From Siphonobacter sp. SORGH_AS_0500 (lineage in GTDB: Bacteria > Bacteroidota > Bacteroidia > Cytophagales > Spirosomataceae): DNA of 64,000 nucleotides. The stretch lies in contig NZ_NHPP01000005.1 in the NCBI RefSeq assembly GCF_002838835.1, forward strand, positions 272,102-336,101, written 5' to 3'. A program made the translations under genes and the position numbers. The notes beneath the pieces are model-generated. The model was given only the letters and a program-made list of their open reading frames with translations, searched no databases and was not told the DNA's origin. Positions 45,065 to 54,224 of this stretch are shown in pieces (positions within the stretch are counted from its first letter, which is position 1; each line of letters begins with the position of its first letter).

Positions 45065-45320
45065 GGATATAGGTTAGATCTTAAATTCTGAATGAATAAG
45101 AGCTGATTTAGTATCAAATACTATACTTTTTAAGTCCACCACAAAATTCGGATAAAACCTGATGCGGTTTTACGACGCTGATTCGCAAATATTAATACTA
45201 TTCTAACGTGTAAGTAAATATTTGATTTTAGCTTATTTTATTTACATATATAGTCTATTAAGACTTATATTCTATGGCTTTTATTGAAAATTGCCGTATA
45301 AACTTCTATGATCTAATTTT

Positions 45321-46781
45321 ATGGAAAATCTCAGCGAACCGGGTTTTAAACCACGCGTAACTCTGCTCGATGCCACCATGCTGGTAGCGGGGTCGATGAT
45401 TGGCTCGGGCATTTTTATCGTCAGTGCTGAAATTACATCCAGCATTGGCGGGGCCGGTTATATGTTGCTGATGTGGGTTTTGGCCGGATTGGTGACCATC
45501 ATTGCGGCTATTAGTTATGGAGAGTTAGCGGCGATGTTTCCGCGAGCTGGCGGACAATACGTGTATCTTCGGGAAGCCTACGGGCCTTTGGTCGGTTTTC
45601 TGTACGGCTGGGCTTTTTTCGCAGTTATCCAGACGGGTACTATTGCGGCAGTGGGAGTGGCTTTTGCCAAATTTGCGGCGTATGTGTTTCCGGCTTTCAG
45701 TGAAACCAATTACCTCTATCAGGGATCGCATTTTCAACTAACGGCGGCTCAGTTGGTGTCCATCGCCATCATTGTTGGATTAACGTATCTGAATAGTCGC
45801 GGGGTAAAAAATGGTGTCATCGTTCAGACGGGATTAACGAGTATCAAAATACTATCGTTGGTGGGATTAACTGCTGCTGGGTTAATCTGGGGAGCAAAAG
45901 CCGAAATCTGGGAACAAAACTGGCAACAAGCCTGGACGCTGGCTCAGTTAAGCCCGGCAAGCGACGGCGGCTTGCAACGAACCTTACTAACCGGATTGGC
46001 TAGTTGGGGAGCCATTGCCATTGCCATGAAGGGAACCTTATTTTCCAGCGATTCCTGGCATTCCATTACCGCCATCGCCGGAGAAGTGAAAAATCCTAAA
46101 AAGAATATTGGCCTGAGTTTGATCTTAGGAACACTGATCGTTACGGTTCTGTACGTCTTGACTAACGTCATGTATCTGGCAGTTATTCCTCTAAAAGACA
46201 TCGCTTTCGCTCCCAATGCAAGGGTCGGAGTCGTTGCGGCAGAATACATTTTTGGTCCCGCAGGAACGACCGTAATGGCAGTTCTGATCATGATTTCCAC
46301 CTTTGGCTGTAATAACGGACTGATTCTAGCCGGGGCACGGGTGTACTATACGATGGCTCAGGATGGTTTATTTTTCCCGAAAGCTGGGAAACTAAATAAA
46401 GCTCAGGTGCCGGCGTATAGTTTATGGATTCAATGCGGCTGGGCTTGTCTGTTATGCCTAAGTGGAGAATACAACAGACTTCTGGCTCTGGTGATTTTTG
46501 GGGTGTTAATTTTCTACGTATTAACCATTGCCGGAATTTATATCCTGCGTATCAAAAGGCCCGATATACCAAGGCCTTATAAAGCCTGGGGTTACCCCGT
46601 ATTGCCTGCCCTATACCTGATTATTGCCAGTACATTAGCTGTACTTTTATTAATCTTTGAAAGCGAATACACCCTTCCGGGGCTGGGTATTATTCTCGTC
46701 GGTATTCCGATTTATTACTGGATGCTGCCGCGAAAAAAATCCATGACTCAATCTTTTGTTGGTACCGAAGAAGAAAGGTAG
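45321..46781 (+). CDS. APC-family amino acid permease
   Basis: The 486-residue transporter has about twelve hydrophobic segments and the APC-superfamily first helix (LDATMLVAGSMIGSGIFIVSAEI), a helix-3 MFPRAGGQYVYLREAYGPLVGFLYGW motif, and a helix-6/8 region (SDSWHSITAIAGEVKNPKKNIGLSL). The unwound GSGIF and GEVKNP segments are the usual substrate-binding elements. It resembles the LAT/serine-threonine-type exchangers common in Bacteroidota. It imports or exchanges amino acids; the substrate is unknown. It is divergent from the GH127 gene and ends at a strong terminator. Confidence 0.92.
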   Translation: MENLSEPGFKPRVTLLDATMLVAGSMIGSGIFIVSAEITSSIGGAGYMLLMWVLAGLVTIIAAISYGELAAMFPRAGGQYVYLREAYGPLVGFLYGWAFFAVIQTGTIAAVGVAFAKFAAYVFPAFSETNYLYQGSHFQLTAAQLVSIAIIVGLTYLNSRGVKNGVIVQTGLTSIKILSLVGLTAAGLIWGAKAEIWEQNWQQAWTLAQLSPASDGGLQRTLLTGLASWGAIAIAMKGTLFSSDSWHSITAIAGEVKNPKKNIGLSLILGTLIVTVLYVLTNVMYLAVIPLKDIAFAPNARVGVVAAEYIFGPAGTTVMAVLIMISTFGCNNGLILAGARVYYTMAQDGLFFPKAGKLNKAQVPAYSLWIQCGWACLLCLSGEYNRLLALVIFGVLIFYVLTIAGIYILRIKRPDIPRPYKAWGYPVLPALYLIIASTLAVLLLIFESEYTLPGLGIILVGIPIYYWMLPRKKSMTQSFVGTEEER

Positions 46782-46800
46782 GGAATTCATCTTCCTAAGG

Positions 46801-46832
46801 GGCGGCGGATCAGGCATTCGTCGCCTTTTTTT
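46801..46832 (+). terminator. Intrinsic terminator of the permease gene
   Basis: GGCGGCG pairs with CGTCGCC (one G-U pair) around an 11-base loop, followed by seven T (46826-46832). It begins 20 bases after the permease stop and lies between convergent genes. Confidence 0.85.
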
Positions 46833-46849
46833 CGTAGTCATTTACGGTA

Positions 46850-47782
46850 TTACATTTCAGCCTGAGAGTTTCGTTGACGTTCCAGAAAAGTTAGCTGTTG
46901 GGCTAGCGTATCCACCCGACTCATGGAGTAACCCGCTGCCTGAGCCGCTGAAACGGGGTTTTCATAAATGTAGCGAATCTCCAGCGGACGACCCTGCTCA
47001 AAATCGAGTTTCATGCTAGGGGAATACGGTCGCATGCGTTGGGTGTACGCCAGCATTTCGTCGGCGAAAGCTTCTGGAAGATGAATCCCGCAGGCATTAG
47101 CTCCGGCAATCACCTCCCGCATGATTTCTTTCGATAGCTGAGCCGTTTCCGGATTTCCCACTAACTGATCTGTAGTAGTATTAAGAATGACAGAAAGCCC
47201 ATTGAATGGAATATTCCAAACCAATTTACGCCAGCGAATGAATTGTAAATCAGGAATGGTAACGATGGGTAAACCCGTAGTTTGAAAAGTGCTTACGACT
47301 TCCTCGAGACGATTCAAATCCGGGAGGTTATAGGAACCTAACTCCAATCGACCGTTATCAAAATGCCTGATTACACCGGGACTTACTTTGCTGGCCGAGA
47401 CCCGGGCAATGCCTCCGGCGATGGAAACGCCCGGAAAGAGATCGGCCACGTCCTTTTCTACGCCTAACCCATTCTGAATCAAGATGACAAGACTATCTTT
47501 TTTCAAAAGGGGCGGTAATAAATCGGGTAATAGTTTTTCGTTCTGATTGCTTTTCAAACCCACCAAAATCACATCCGATGGAGGCATGTCCGTGGCCTTC
47601 TGGTAGGCCTGAACTTTCGGAAGATGAAGCCCTCCCAGATGGGCGGAGTTAATTTGTAAACCATGTTCGTTGACCCAGTCGTAATCGGTATTCAATAAAA
47701 AGTGAACGTCCTGCCCGGCCCCGGCAAGCATTCCTCCGTAAAATCCACCAATTGCCCCGGTGCCAATGACTGAAAAAACCAT
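46850..47782 (-). CDS. panE: 2-Dehydropantoate 2-reductase (ketopantoate reductase)
   Basis: The 310-residue protein starts with an NADP-binding Rossmann motif (FSVIGTGAIGGFYGGMLAGAG), continues with the ketopantoate reductase signature (DVILVGLKSNQNEKLL, ILIQNGLGVEKDVA) and ends with the helical ApbA_C domain containing the catalytic Lys helix (WRKLVWNIPFNGLSVILNTTTD). It reduces 2-dehydropantoate to pantoate with NADPH in coenzyme A synthesis. Other panB/panC genes are not in the window. Some family members act on other 2-oxo acids, so the gene symbol is a best estimate. Confidence 0.85.
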   Translation of the reverse strand: MVFSVIGTGAIGGFYGGMLAGAGQDVHFLLNTDYDWVNEHGLQINSAHLGGLHLPKVQAYQKATDMPPSDVILVGLKSNQNEKLLPDLLPPLLKKDSLVILIQNGLGVEKDVADLFPGVSIAGGIARVSASKVSPGVIRHFDNGRLELGSYNLPDLNRLEEVVSTFQTTGLPIVTIPDLQFIRWRKLVWNIPFNGLSVILNTTTDQLVGNPETAQLSKEIMREVIAGANACGIHLPEAFADEMLAYTQRMRPYSPSMKLDFEQGRPLEIRYIYENPVSAAQAAGYSMSRVDTLAQQLTFLERQRNSQAEM

Positions 47783-47865
47783 AACTCTTTTTTAACATGA
47801 ATGATTATCATTACAAAAGTAAAAGCCAGGTACTTGCAGCCTAGCTAAAAATGATTTTTCATCGG

Positions 47866-48432
47866 CTACTGATTCAGTAGTTTCTTTTTCTGCGTTTCAA
47901 ATTCCTCTTTCGTCAGGACCCCTTCGTCCATCAATTCCTTAAACTTTCGGATTTCATCGGCTACGCTAAAAGGCTTTGCCACGGGTGTTTGCAGATGAGA
48001 AGCATAGGGTTCGGGAAGCGTTACCTCGCCCGCCTCAATGGCATTGTCGAGTTCTACCCAGTAGTTCGTTAGGGTACCAATGCCAATTCGGGCAATGACT
48101 TGATAACCTGTCCGTTTAGAACCTCTCACTAACAAAGATTTAACTTTTGCCTTTTTCCCATTGGAGAAGGATGTAAGCCGCTCCCGTTCATCGCTGTGCT
48201 GATAGGCGGGCGTTTCGTAAATAAATGCAAAAAATTTATTGGGCATGGTTCCGTTGCCGAGGGTAATTTCTTCCCCTTCTTTTAAAACCCAGCCTGTTTT
48301 AGAGATAAAGCCCTCTTTACTTAAATGTTGCTCGATTTCGGCTTTCTTTAGATTGTCATAATCAGGCCGCTCCTGAGCATAGGTCATTGTGAATACGAAA
48401 AATAGAAGTGTAAAAAGGCTGAGGTGTTTCAT
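47866..48432 (-). CDS. Exported SHOCT-domain protein
   Basis: The 188-residue protein has a signal peptide (about 1-19, ending TYAQ), an uncharacterised beta-rich middle (GEEITLGNGTMPNKFFAFIYETP), and a short C-terminal SHOCT helix pair (IRKFKELMDEGVLTKEEFETQKKKLL, about 162-187). SHOCT domains are small helical modules found at protein ends, probably for oligomerisation or binding. The function is unknown. It is a single gene transcribed towards panE with an 83-base gap. Confidence 0.85.
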   Translation of the reverse strand: MKHLSLFTLLFFVFTMTYAQERPDYDNLKKAEIEQHLSKEGFISKTGWVLKEGEEITLGNGTMPNKFFAFIYETPAYQHSDERERLTSFSNGKKAKVKSLLVRGSKRTGYQVIARIGIGTLTNYWVELDNAIEAGEVTLPEPYASHLQTPVAKPFSVADEIRKFKELMDEGVLTKEEFETQKKKLLNQ

Positions 48433-48605
48433 GGCGTTTGAGCATTGATTGAATGGTTAGAAAACTAAGCATGAATAAAAAGTCAGCCAAGCAATTGCGA
48501 CGTTAAAAGTAGTTAACGATGGAAGTGAAAGGTATGAACAGATGCCTGAAAGCAGGTAGAAGTATGCCTTTGGTCGCGGTTAACAGCAATTGAATCGCTC
48601 TTTAC

Positions 48606-48636
48606 TTGGATGAACTGCCATTGAAAGGTAGATTTA
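48606..48636 (+). promoter_or_regulatory. Possible Bacteroidota-type promoter for the cyanophycinase-like gene
   Basis: TTG (48606-48608), a 20-base spacer and TAGATTTA (48629-48636) match the TTTG / TAnnTTTG pattern with one deviation at the last base. The distance to the ATG at 48661 is 24 bases. Confidence 0.4.
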
Positions 48637-48660
48637 TTTATCAATCAGAATACCTTACCC

Positions 48661-49551
48661 ATGCGTCAGATTTACTTTTTGTTATTTACCATCATCACCT
48701 GGTCTGCTTTGGCTCAGACGCCTGTTGTTATCAACGAAAAAAGCACCACTAGACACGGTCCCGAAAAAGGATCACTCCTCATCATTGGCGGAGGCAAAGT
48801 CGGCCCTGAAATCTGGAATACATTTGTGACATTAGCGGGTGGAAAGGAAAAGGCTAAGATTGTGGTGGTTACTGCTGCTGCTGGCGATGAAGAAGCGTTA
48901 AAACCTGAGCATGTGGAAAGCATCAGGAAACAATCGGGCGTTGCGAAGGTAACGTTATTGCACACCAAAAAGCTTACGGAAGCAAATAGTGAGGCTTTCA
49001 TCGCTCCCTTGAAAGAAGCAACGGGCGTGTACTTTATTGGTGGAAGACAATGGCGGCTAGCCGATTCGTACCTGAATACCTTGACTCATCAAGCCTTTTT
49101 TGAGGTATTAAATCGGGGAGGGGTTATTGCCGGAAGTTCAGCGGGAGCGAGTATTCAGGGATCATTTTTATGGCGGGGCGATACCAAAGGGGCTCAGATT
49201 CTGGTCGGCGATCACACGCAGGGACTTGGCTTTTTAAAGAACTCCGCCATTGACCAGCATTTACTGAAAAGAAATCGGCAATTTGATTTAATAGATTTCA
49301 TCAAAAATGCTCCCGAACTGATTGGCATTGGCCTGGATGAATCTACCGCCATTGTTGTTCAGCAGGATACTTTTGAAGTGGTAGGCAAATCGTATGTGGC
49401 GGTTTATGATTATCAAACGATACTAGGAAAGAGCCCTTCGCACGACTCTAATGCGAAAGAGAATTTCACCACTTCTAATGGTGGTTTTATTTTGCTGAGT
49501 GAAGGTCAGAAATATGATCTTAAAAACCGAAAGGTTCTGTCTAATCCTTAA
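48661..49551 (+). CDS. Exported cyanophycinase-like peptidase (S51 family)
   Basis: The 296-residue protein has a signal peptide (about 1-19, ending LAQT) and a peptidase S51 fold: GSLLIIGGGKVGPEIW at the start, the nucleophile elbow IAGSSAGASIQG with Ser160, GVYFIGGRQWRL, and a GIGLDESTAIVV strand. Cyanophycinases cleave the beta-Asp-Arg dipeptide polymer cyanophycin; extracellular members degrade it as a food source. No cyanophycin synthetase is in the window, so it probably digests foreign polymer or another beta-aspartyl peptide. It is a single-gene unit. Confidence 0.9.
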   Translation: MRQIYFLLFTIITWSALAQTPVVINEKSTTRHGPEKGSLLIIGGGKVGPEIWNTFVTLAGGKEKAKIVVVTAAAGDEEALKPEHVESIRKQSGVAKVTLLHTKKLTEANSEAFIAPLKEATGVYFIGGRQWRLADSYLNTLTHQAFFEVLNRGGVIAGSSAGASIQGSFLWRGDTKGAQILVGDHTQGLGFLKNSAIDQHLLKRNRQFDLIDFIKNAPELIGIGLDESTAIVVQQDTFEVVGKSYVAVYDYQTILGKSPSHDSNAKENFTTSNGGFILLSEGQKYDLKNRKVLSNP

Positions 49552-49683
49552 TAGAGATAGAAAAAGTGTGCTTTTCGGGCTAGGGCTAGTGAAGTCTTAT
49601 TGGAGAAATGACGGATTTTGATGGTAAAGTATTACTATATCCTTTAGGTGTAAAATAAGTTATATATCGACGGTAGCCCGTAG

Positions 49684-49702
49684 CCCCGGATGAAATCCGG
49701 GG
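49684..49702. repeat. GC-rich 8-bp hairpin
   Basis: CCCCGGAT and ATCCGGGG are separated by three bases. The stem stands out in an AT-rich stretch and resembles short extragenic palindromes. Confidence 0.7.
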
Positions 49703-49859
49703 AAGCGAGTATAGTTAAAGAAATAAACGGATACGAGATAGAAGTCTTACGCCTGTGATTAACATAACTTTCCCGAGGTCAAGTACGCTCGCAAAGGTAA
49801 TAAGGTCCTTCGCTTTGCTCTGGATGACAGACTTAGGGTATATGCGAATTCCTCTCTTC

Positions 49860-49970
49860 GCAGTCGCTCGGCTTTGCCGAGTGACGACCTAATATGTAGG
49901 CCGTTGGTCGTCTGAGGCAAAGAAAACGAATAGAGAGCGAAAGCCATGCCTAACCTAAAATGCTTTGGTA
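49860..49970. repeat. REP-like element, copy 2
   Basis: It starts with GCAGTCGCTCGGCT, continues with GACGACC ... GGTCGTC (49883-49889 and 49906-49912), and ends with AGAGCGAAAGCCATGCCTAA. The last part is the reverse complement of the right part of the element at 63906-64000. The same two modules are thus arranged in opposite relative orientation in the two copies. Confidence 0.65.
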
Positions 49971-50072
49971 ACCATCGGCGAAAGGAAATTACGTGGTAGA
50001 GTATACGCGAACGATTTTGATGAATAGAAATGTTAATGATCGCCTGTCAGAACTGGATCAAAACTGGATGAT

Positions 50073-50117
50073 TCATGAGCCTTGCCTGAAAACCGTTTCA
50101 TCCGGCAAGGCTCATGA
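50073..50117 (-). terminator. Hairpin downstream of the isochorismatase-fold gene
   Basis: TCATGAGCCTTGCC (50073-50086) and its exact complement (50104-50117) form a 14-bp stem with a 17-base loop, 124 bases past the minus-strand stop. No U-tract follows. Confidence 0.5.
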
Positions 50118-50241
50118 GCTTCTTAAGATTCTCTTCAACTGTATTAGGTGAGGAGCTCAAAACTATAAATAGACAACCCGCTGATAGGTATTTCAAATTT
50201 CGTTCTACCCGATTACACCAGCTAATCAATACTTTTAATGT

Positions 50242-50847
50242 TTATTCAAATTCCATTAATTGTTGCAAATTCAGTTTCGACGAAGGAGTGAGGTTAGCAT
50301 GCACCGTTCGCTCTAAAAACGTGAGTGAATTTTGCGTATAGTCTTCGTTTCGGGCCGTGGTACAATCCGAAGGAACGTAGATTTCATAATCCCGCATGTA
50401 CGCATCTGTTGCCGTAAAAACAATGCAGGAATCGGTAGATATTCCCGTCAAAATCAGACGTTTCACATTGAAGTAACTTAGCAAGGTTGACAGCGTTGTG
50501 GCAAAAAAGGCGGAATGCTTGGGTTTAAGAACGAAGTAATCGTCCGCTTCGGGCCTGAGAATTTCCGCTAGTGCCTGCCCTCTTACCTGATCGTGAAGAA
50601 CATGGTCAATCACCTCATTGAAATCAGAACGCCAGCGACCAAAATTATCATTTGCATAAATAACGGGAATGTTAAGCTTTCGGGCTTGTTTCTTTAAATC
50701 CCGAATACATTCTGCAACCTGTATAGAAGTACCTACAAACTCTTCGCCTTCAGGAAATTCCAGATCATTAATCATATCAATAATTACTAGGGCGACAGGG
50801 CAGCTATCAGGTACATTGCCGTGAAGATCATTGTGTGGAACACTCAT
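50242..50847 (-). CDS. Isochorismatase-family cysteine hydrolase
   Basis: The 201-residue cytoplasmic protein has the isochorismatase-like hydrolase fold: catalytic Asp in ALVIIDMINDLEF (about 24), a central Lys in FVLKPKHSAFFAT, and nucleophile C141 in GISTDSCIVFTATDA. These form the usual Asp-Lys-Cys triad of nicotinamidase/isochorismatase enzymes. The C-terminal segment (DYEIYVPSDCTTARNEDY) is typical of the amidase branch. The substrate is unknown; no siderophore or NAD-salvage neighbours are present. Confidence 0.9.
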   Translation of the reverse strand: MSVPHNDLHGNVPDSCPVALVIIDMINDLEFPEGEEFVGTSIQVAECIRDLKKQARKLNIPVIYANDNFGRWRSDFNEVIDHVLHDQVRGQALAEILRPEADDYFVLKPKHSAFFATTLSTLLSYFNVKRLILTGISTDSCIVFTATDAYMRDYEIYVPSDCTTARNEDYTQNSLTFLERTVHANLTPSSKLNLQQLMEFE

Positions 50848-50900
50848 ATACTTACGGTGTTTAGCGTTGAAACTTACGTATAGTGTAAACGTTTAATACC

Positions 50901-51557
50901 TTATGTAAAACGTAGTACCAGCCGCTGCACCGTCATGGCATGGAACAATTTTCCCCTTCGAGTGCGAAAACCGTTATTATTCAATTTTTCAGCAATGACT
51001 GCGTAGGTGTGTCCCTGGGCTCTGTAGAGTCGGGCTAATTCGGCGGCTTGTCGGTTCGCCTGATGGGTTTTGGCATTTTCAATACGTAGCTCCCGGCCTT
51101 TGCTAATGGCTTCTTCCGTTAGGTTTTCGGGTTTACCCAAGGTAAATCCTAACCGCTTCTTTTGCCGGAGGGCATTACGGGTTCGTTCCGAAATCAACTC
51201 GCGTTCGTGCTGGGCCAACACGGCCATGATGCCAATGGTAAGCGTATTAGCATCGGGAATGTCGCAGGCCACAAAATCTACTTCGGCGTTTCTGAGGGTA
51301 AAAATGAATTCGGCATTTCTGGAAAGCCGGTCAAGTTTGGCAATTAACAAACGGGCTCTTTTTTCCTTGGCAAAGGCAATAGCTGCTTTTAACTGAGGTC
51401 TGTCTGATTTTTTCCCTGATTCGACTTCCGTAAACTCCTCTAAAATAGTTTCGCCGTCACGCACGAAGCGGCGAACAATTTCCTGCTGAGCCGAAAGCCC
51501 TAATCCCGATTTTCCCTGAGAAACCGTCGAAACGCGGTAATAAGCAACGTATTGCAT
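50901..51557 (-). CDS. Serine recombinase (resolvase/invertase family)
   Basis: The 218-residue protein has the resolvase catalytic domain: YYRVSTVSQGKSGLGLSAQ with nucleophile Ser10 and R8, KLDRLSRN, and the helix ISERTRNALRQKKRLGFTLG. A C-terminal helix-turn-helix (about 185-215, TYAVIAEKLNNNGFRTRRGK) binds DNA. It is of the small serine-recombinase type, capable of resolution or inversion at a local site. No transposase, prophage gene or obvious invertible segment was seen, but an AT-rich islet with unfamiliar genes lies directly upstream, so it may mark an integrated element. Confidence 0.93.
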   Translation of the reverse strand: MQYVAYYRVSTVSQGKSGLGLSAQQEIVRRFVRDGETILEEFTEVESGKKSDRPQLKAAIAFAKEKRARLLIAKLDRLSRNAEFIFTLRNAEVDFVACDIPDANTLTIGIMAVLAQHERELISERTRNALRQKKRLGFTLGKPENLTEEAISKGRELRIENAKTHQANRQAAELARLYRAQGHTYAVIAEKLNNNGFRTRRGKLFHAMTVQRLVLRFT

Positions 51558-52033
51558 GGGGTGATAAGCAAAACTGATCGATAAACAACCCTAAAAGTAA
51601 CGGTTTTCTGACAAATATAACGTTTTTTAAAGGAACCTTTGTAAAATGTTACAAGCTGAAAGTAGTTTGTAATCGGCTCTGAGAATAGGCTGTACTGAAC
51701 TAACGCGGGAAATTTTACGTGAGATGGATTCTCAGAGCTATATGATCAGGCTACTATAGTTGAGATGCGTAAGGTATTCTATGTTAGGCGTCACAGAGAA
51801 CACCAGTGTTTGGAGACTACTCATAAATACCAATAGCAGGTTTTCATTTGCCATTGTACTCGGAAATAGCTATGCACAAAGAAGCTACACCAATGCTTCC
51901 GATTCTCAATTAATAAAGATTTTAGTAGTTATGATTCGTAGTATATAAGTTGTAGATAATTTCTAACTAAGGTATAAACTTGATAATGGTAGAAATTTTA
52001 CATCTTTAAGTACTACTTATAATAAAGACAATT
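51558..52033. other. AT-rich intergenic stretch beside the recombinase
   Basis: This 476-base region has no credible gene; a 62-codon frame (51760-51948) has no start context or homology I recognise. It should contain the promoters of the recombinase (minus) and the 188-residue secreted protein (plus), and possibly the recombinase's target site, which I could not identify. Confidence 0.5.
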
Positions 52034-52600
52034 ATGAATGTTAAACGAATAGTATTTATCCAAAGTATCATTCTATTGACGAGTATTAAAGCTTTTTCTC
52101 AAGGCAATGATCTCTATCCAGATTTTGAGATTTCATTGACAGAAAGCTTACATCAAAGTGAATTAAGAAAACCTATATCCTACTATTTGGGAAAATACGT
52201 ATTTGTAACAGAAGAGCTAGCTAAAAATTGTGAGACTCAATATGGCGAATTTAAATTTAGAGTGAATGAAAAAGGTATCGTAGATTCTCTTATTTTAAGT
52301 GGAAATCTAAGACCATTCGTTGTTAAAAAAATAAGTGATCGTATTTGGTCTAGTTCTGGGCGGTGGAAATTTACTCACTTAAAAGAAAATCTAAAATCCT
52401 ACTGGTTTACGTATCCGTTTTATCAGTTTGTTGACCCGGAGGCCTCAGGATGCTTTACTCGGGGTAATGCTTCTCAAACAAATCTTAAGTTAACCTATAA
52501 TGTATTATTTCGATTACCTTACAATTCAAAAGGACTCTTGAAAATAAAAGACGGCTATTTAATTGAGCCAGGTTCTACGGAACCTTATAGTAAAAGGTAA
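52034..52600 (+). CDS. Secreted protein of unknown function, 188 residues
   Basis: It has a clear signal peptide (about 1-23, ending KAFSQ) and no known domain. The segment YGEFKFRVNEKGIVDSLILSGNL resembles YLLVKFKYSKNYQIDSLLIEGS in the third gene of this islet, so the two may be distant paralogues. The base composition is much more AT-rich than the rest of the window, which points to horizontal acquisition. It is followed by 181 very AT-rich bases and then the metallopeptidase-like lipoprotein. Confidence 0.75.
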   Translation: MNVKRIVFIQSIILLTSIKAFSQGNDLYPDFEISLTESLHQSELRKPISYYLGKYVFVTEELAKNCETQYGEFKFRVNEKGIVDSLILSGNLRPFVVKKISDRIWSSSGRWKFTHLKENLKSYWFTYPFYQFVDPEASGCFTRGNASQTNLKLTYNVLFRLPYNSKGLLKIKDGYLIEPGSTEPYSKR

Positions 52601-52781
52601 GGAGTTTTGGATAACTATAAAAGTACTATTAGTAGTTAAATTGTATACATATGTTATACATTTTTAAATTGAACTACTATAAAGTAATGTTATTAGAATT
52701 ATTAAAAAAATTATTAATAAATATTTTTAGTGATTTTAGTTTATTGTATTTATAATTGAGCGTTTTTAACCTACCATTCAT

Positions 52782-54224
52782 ATGAAACATATTAACTACT
52801 TTTTTATTTCCTGCATCATTTTACTTTTATCCTGTAGCAAGAATTCTGAATCTTTGTTTTCTGAGCATTCAGGCCCTTTAGATGTTAACTCTGTGAAGGA
52901 ATGGTATAATAAAATAAATAAGGGAACGAGAAGTAAATCCATTTTTAGTAAACTAACGCCTGACTGGAAAAATGCTGCATCAATAAGATTTGAAAAACAG
53001 GAAAAATATCTTCTTCAAATACCATTCATACAAGCCGTTGATCAATACCGTGTCTATGAAGATACTCAAGTAGTAAAATTACCCCAACCACAATTAGTCA
53101 TCTACTTTGATGACCATGCAAAAGAGTATAAATCTGGAATATTAGAAGTAATACCAGAATATAATTTTTACAAGAAACACAGTGGTAGTGTTTACCGAAA
53201 AGATTTTACAGGTGAATGGTACCTAAGAAATAGTGACGGAACTGCCATAGAAGGTTATAAATATGAGAATGGCAAAATTATTGCTAAACTTTCTGTTGGT
53301 AATAATAGGGGAGGACGTGCTAATAGTGGCGGGTGTGAATGTAAAAGACGAGCTGTATTTTCTGCTGGCTGCCAACTAGGTAATTCGGTGATAGTTATTG
53401 CTAAGGAGTATATCAGTAATTGTGATGAACCAATAATTCCACAATGGACGTTTGAACCTGGCATGCGATGTGATAATTTTCAAATTATCGAGGGGCCTCG
53501 AGAGGAAGTTGTTTGTTGGAGTGAACCTGAAACTCCTACTGATCCAAATAACGGAGGAGGAGGTGATATCAATGATCCTAGTCAACCTAATTGGAAATGG
53601 TACGAGCAGCCAGGAGCATTTATTTTTGATATTATAAACAATCTAAACAATGAGTGTTTTAAAAGTGTACTTGGCGACATGCTTAATGCAAGCTTTAAAA
53701 GTGAAGTGCAAATAATATTAAGAAATTTTAAAGAAGCAGGAACTAGGGAAATAACTTTTGCCGAAGGGATTTTAGAAGATGGCACAGATGCGGATGAAAT
53801 TCCTACCAATGCTACTTCTAGTCAAATTACTCTTAATTCTAGTGATTTGGCGTACGCTTCCGAAGAATATATTGCAGCTACCATTTACCATGAGGTATTA
53901 CATTCATATTTAAGAGATACCGGTATATTAAGAGATACACATCATAATTTGATGGCAAATAATTTTGTTATTCCTATGGCTGATGCGTTAAGGGGATTAT
54001 TCCCAAATTTAAGTCAATCTGATGCTGAAGCATTAGCTTGGGGCGGGTTGCAGGAAACCACTGCTTGGAAGGAATTTGAAAAAGTAGATCTGACGAGAAC
54101 AAGAGCAATCGCAATAGTGAATCAGCAATACAAAAACAAAAAAATTCTTATAAAAAACAACATGGCCATTATTGCTCCTAAACATTCATTGATAGCATTG
54201 CTATTCACTTGTTTTTTATACTAG
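52782..54224 (+). CDS. Lipoprotein with HEVLH zinc-peptidase motif
   Basis: The 480-residue lipoprotein (lipobox LLLSC, Cys18) has a beta-rich N-terminal half, a cysteine-rich middle (GGCECKRRAVFSAGCQLG), a Gly/Asn/Pro linker (NNGGGGDINDP) and a C-terminal domain with HEVLH (H370, E371, H374), then AWGGLQETTAWKEF. That domain looks like a zinc metallopeptidase seen in Bacteroidota lipoproteins; no activity is known to me. The last 20 residues are the signal sequence of the next gene read in this frame. One extra A in the A7 run at 54138-54144 would end the protein at 54181 instead, so a miscounted base is likely there too. Base composition is AT-rich. Confidence 0.75.
   Translation: MKHINYFFISCIILLLSCSKNSESLFSEHSGPLDVNSVKEWYNKINKGTRSKSIFSKLTPDWKNAASIRFEKQEKYLLQIPFIQAVDQYRVYEDTQVVKLPQPQLVIYFDDHAKEYKSGILEVIPEYNFYKKHSGSVYRKDFTGEWYLRNSDGTAIEGYKYENGKIIAKLSVGNNRGGRANSGGCECKRRAVFSAGCQLGNSVIVIAKEYISNCDEPIIPQWTFEPGMRCDNFQIIEGPREEVVCWSEPETPTDPNNGGGGDINDPSQPNWKWYEQPGAFIFDIINNLNNECFKSVLGDMLNASFKSEVQIILRNFKEAGTREITFAEGILEDGTDADEIPTNATSSQITLNSSDLAYASEEYIAATIYHEVLHSYLRDTGILRDTHHNLMANNFVIPMADALRGLFPNLSQSDAEALAWGGLQETTAWKEFEKVDLTRTRAIAIVNQQYKNKKILIKNNMAIIAPKHSLIALLFTCFLY

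Larger units (their letters stand above)
49552..50241. other. 690-base intergenic region rich in dispersed repeats
   Basis: No real gene is seen. In order it holds a CCCCGGAT-gaa-ATCCGGGG hairpin (49684-49702), an AAGGTCCTTCGCTTTGCTC segment followed by TGGATGACA (49803-49830), copy 2 of the GCAGTCGCTCGGCT repeat with its companion element (49860-49970), and a 14-bp stem (50073-50117). A 62-codon minus-strand frame (49759-49947) consists of these repeats and was not called. Confidence 0.65.

Noticed and set aside
49759..49947. 62-codon minus-strand frame beginning MAFALYSF
   Set aside because: It is made of dispersed intergenic repeats seen elsewhere in the window and has no domain or start signal.
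51760..51948. 62-codon plus-strand frame near the recombinase
   Set aside because: No ribosome-binding context, no recognised motif, and composition like the non-coding flanks.
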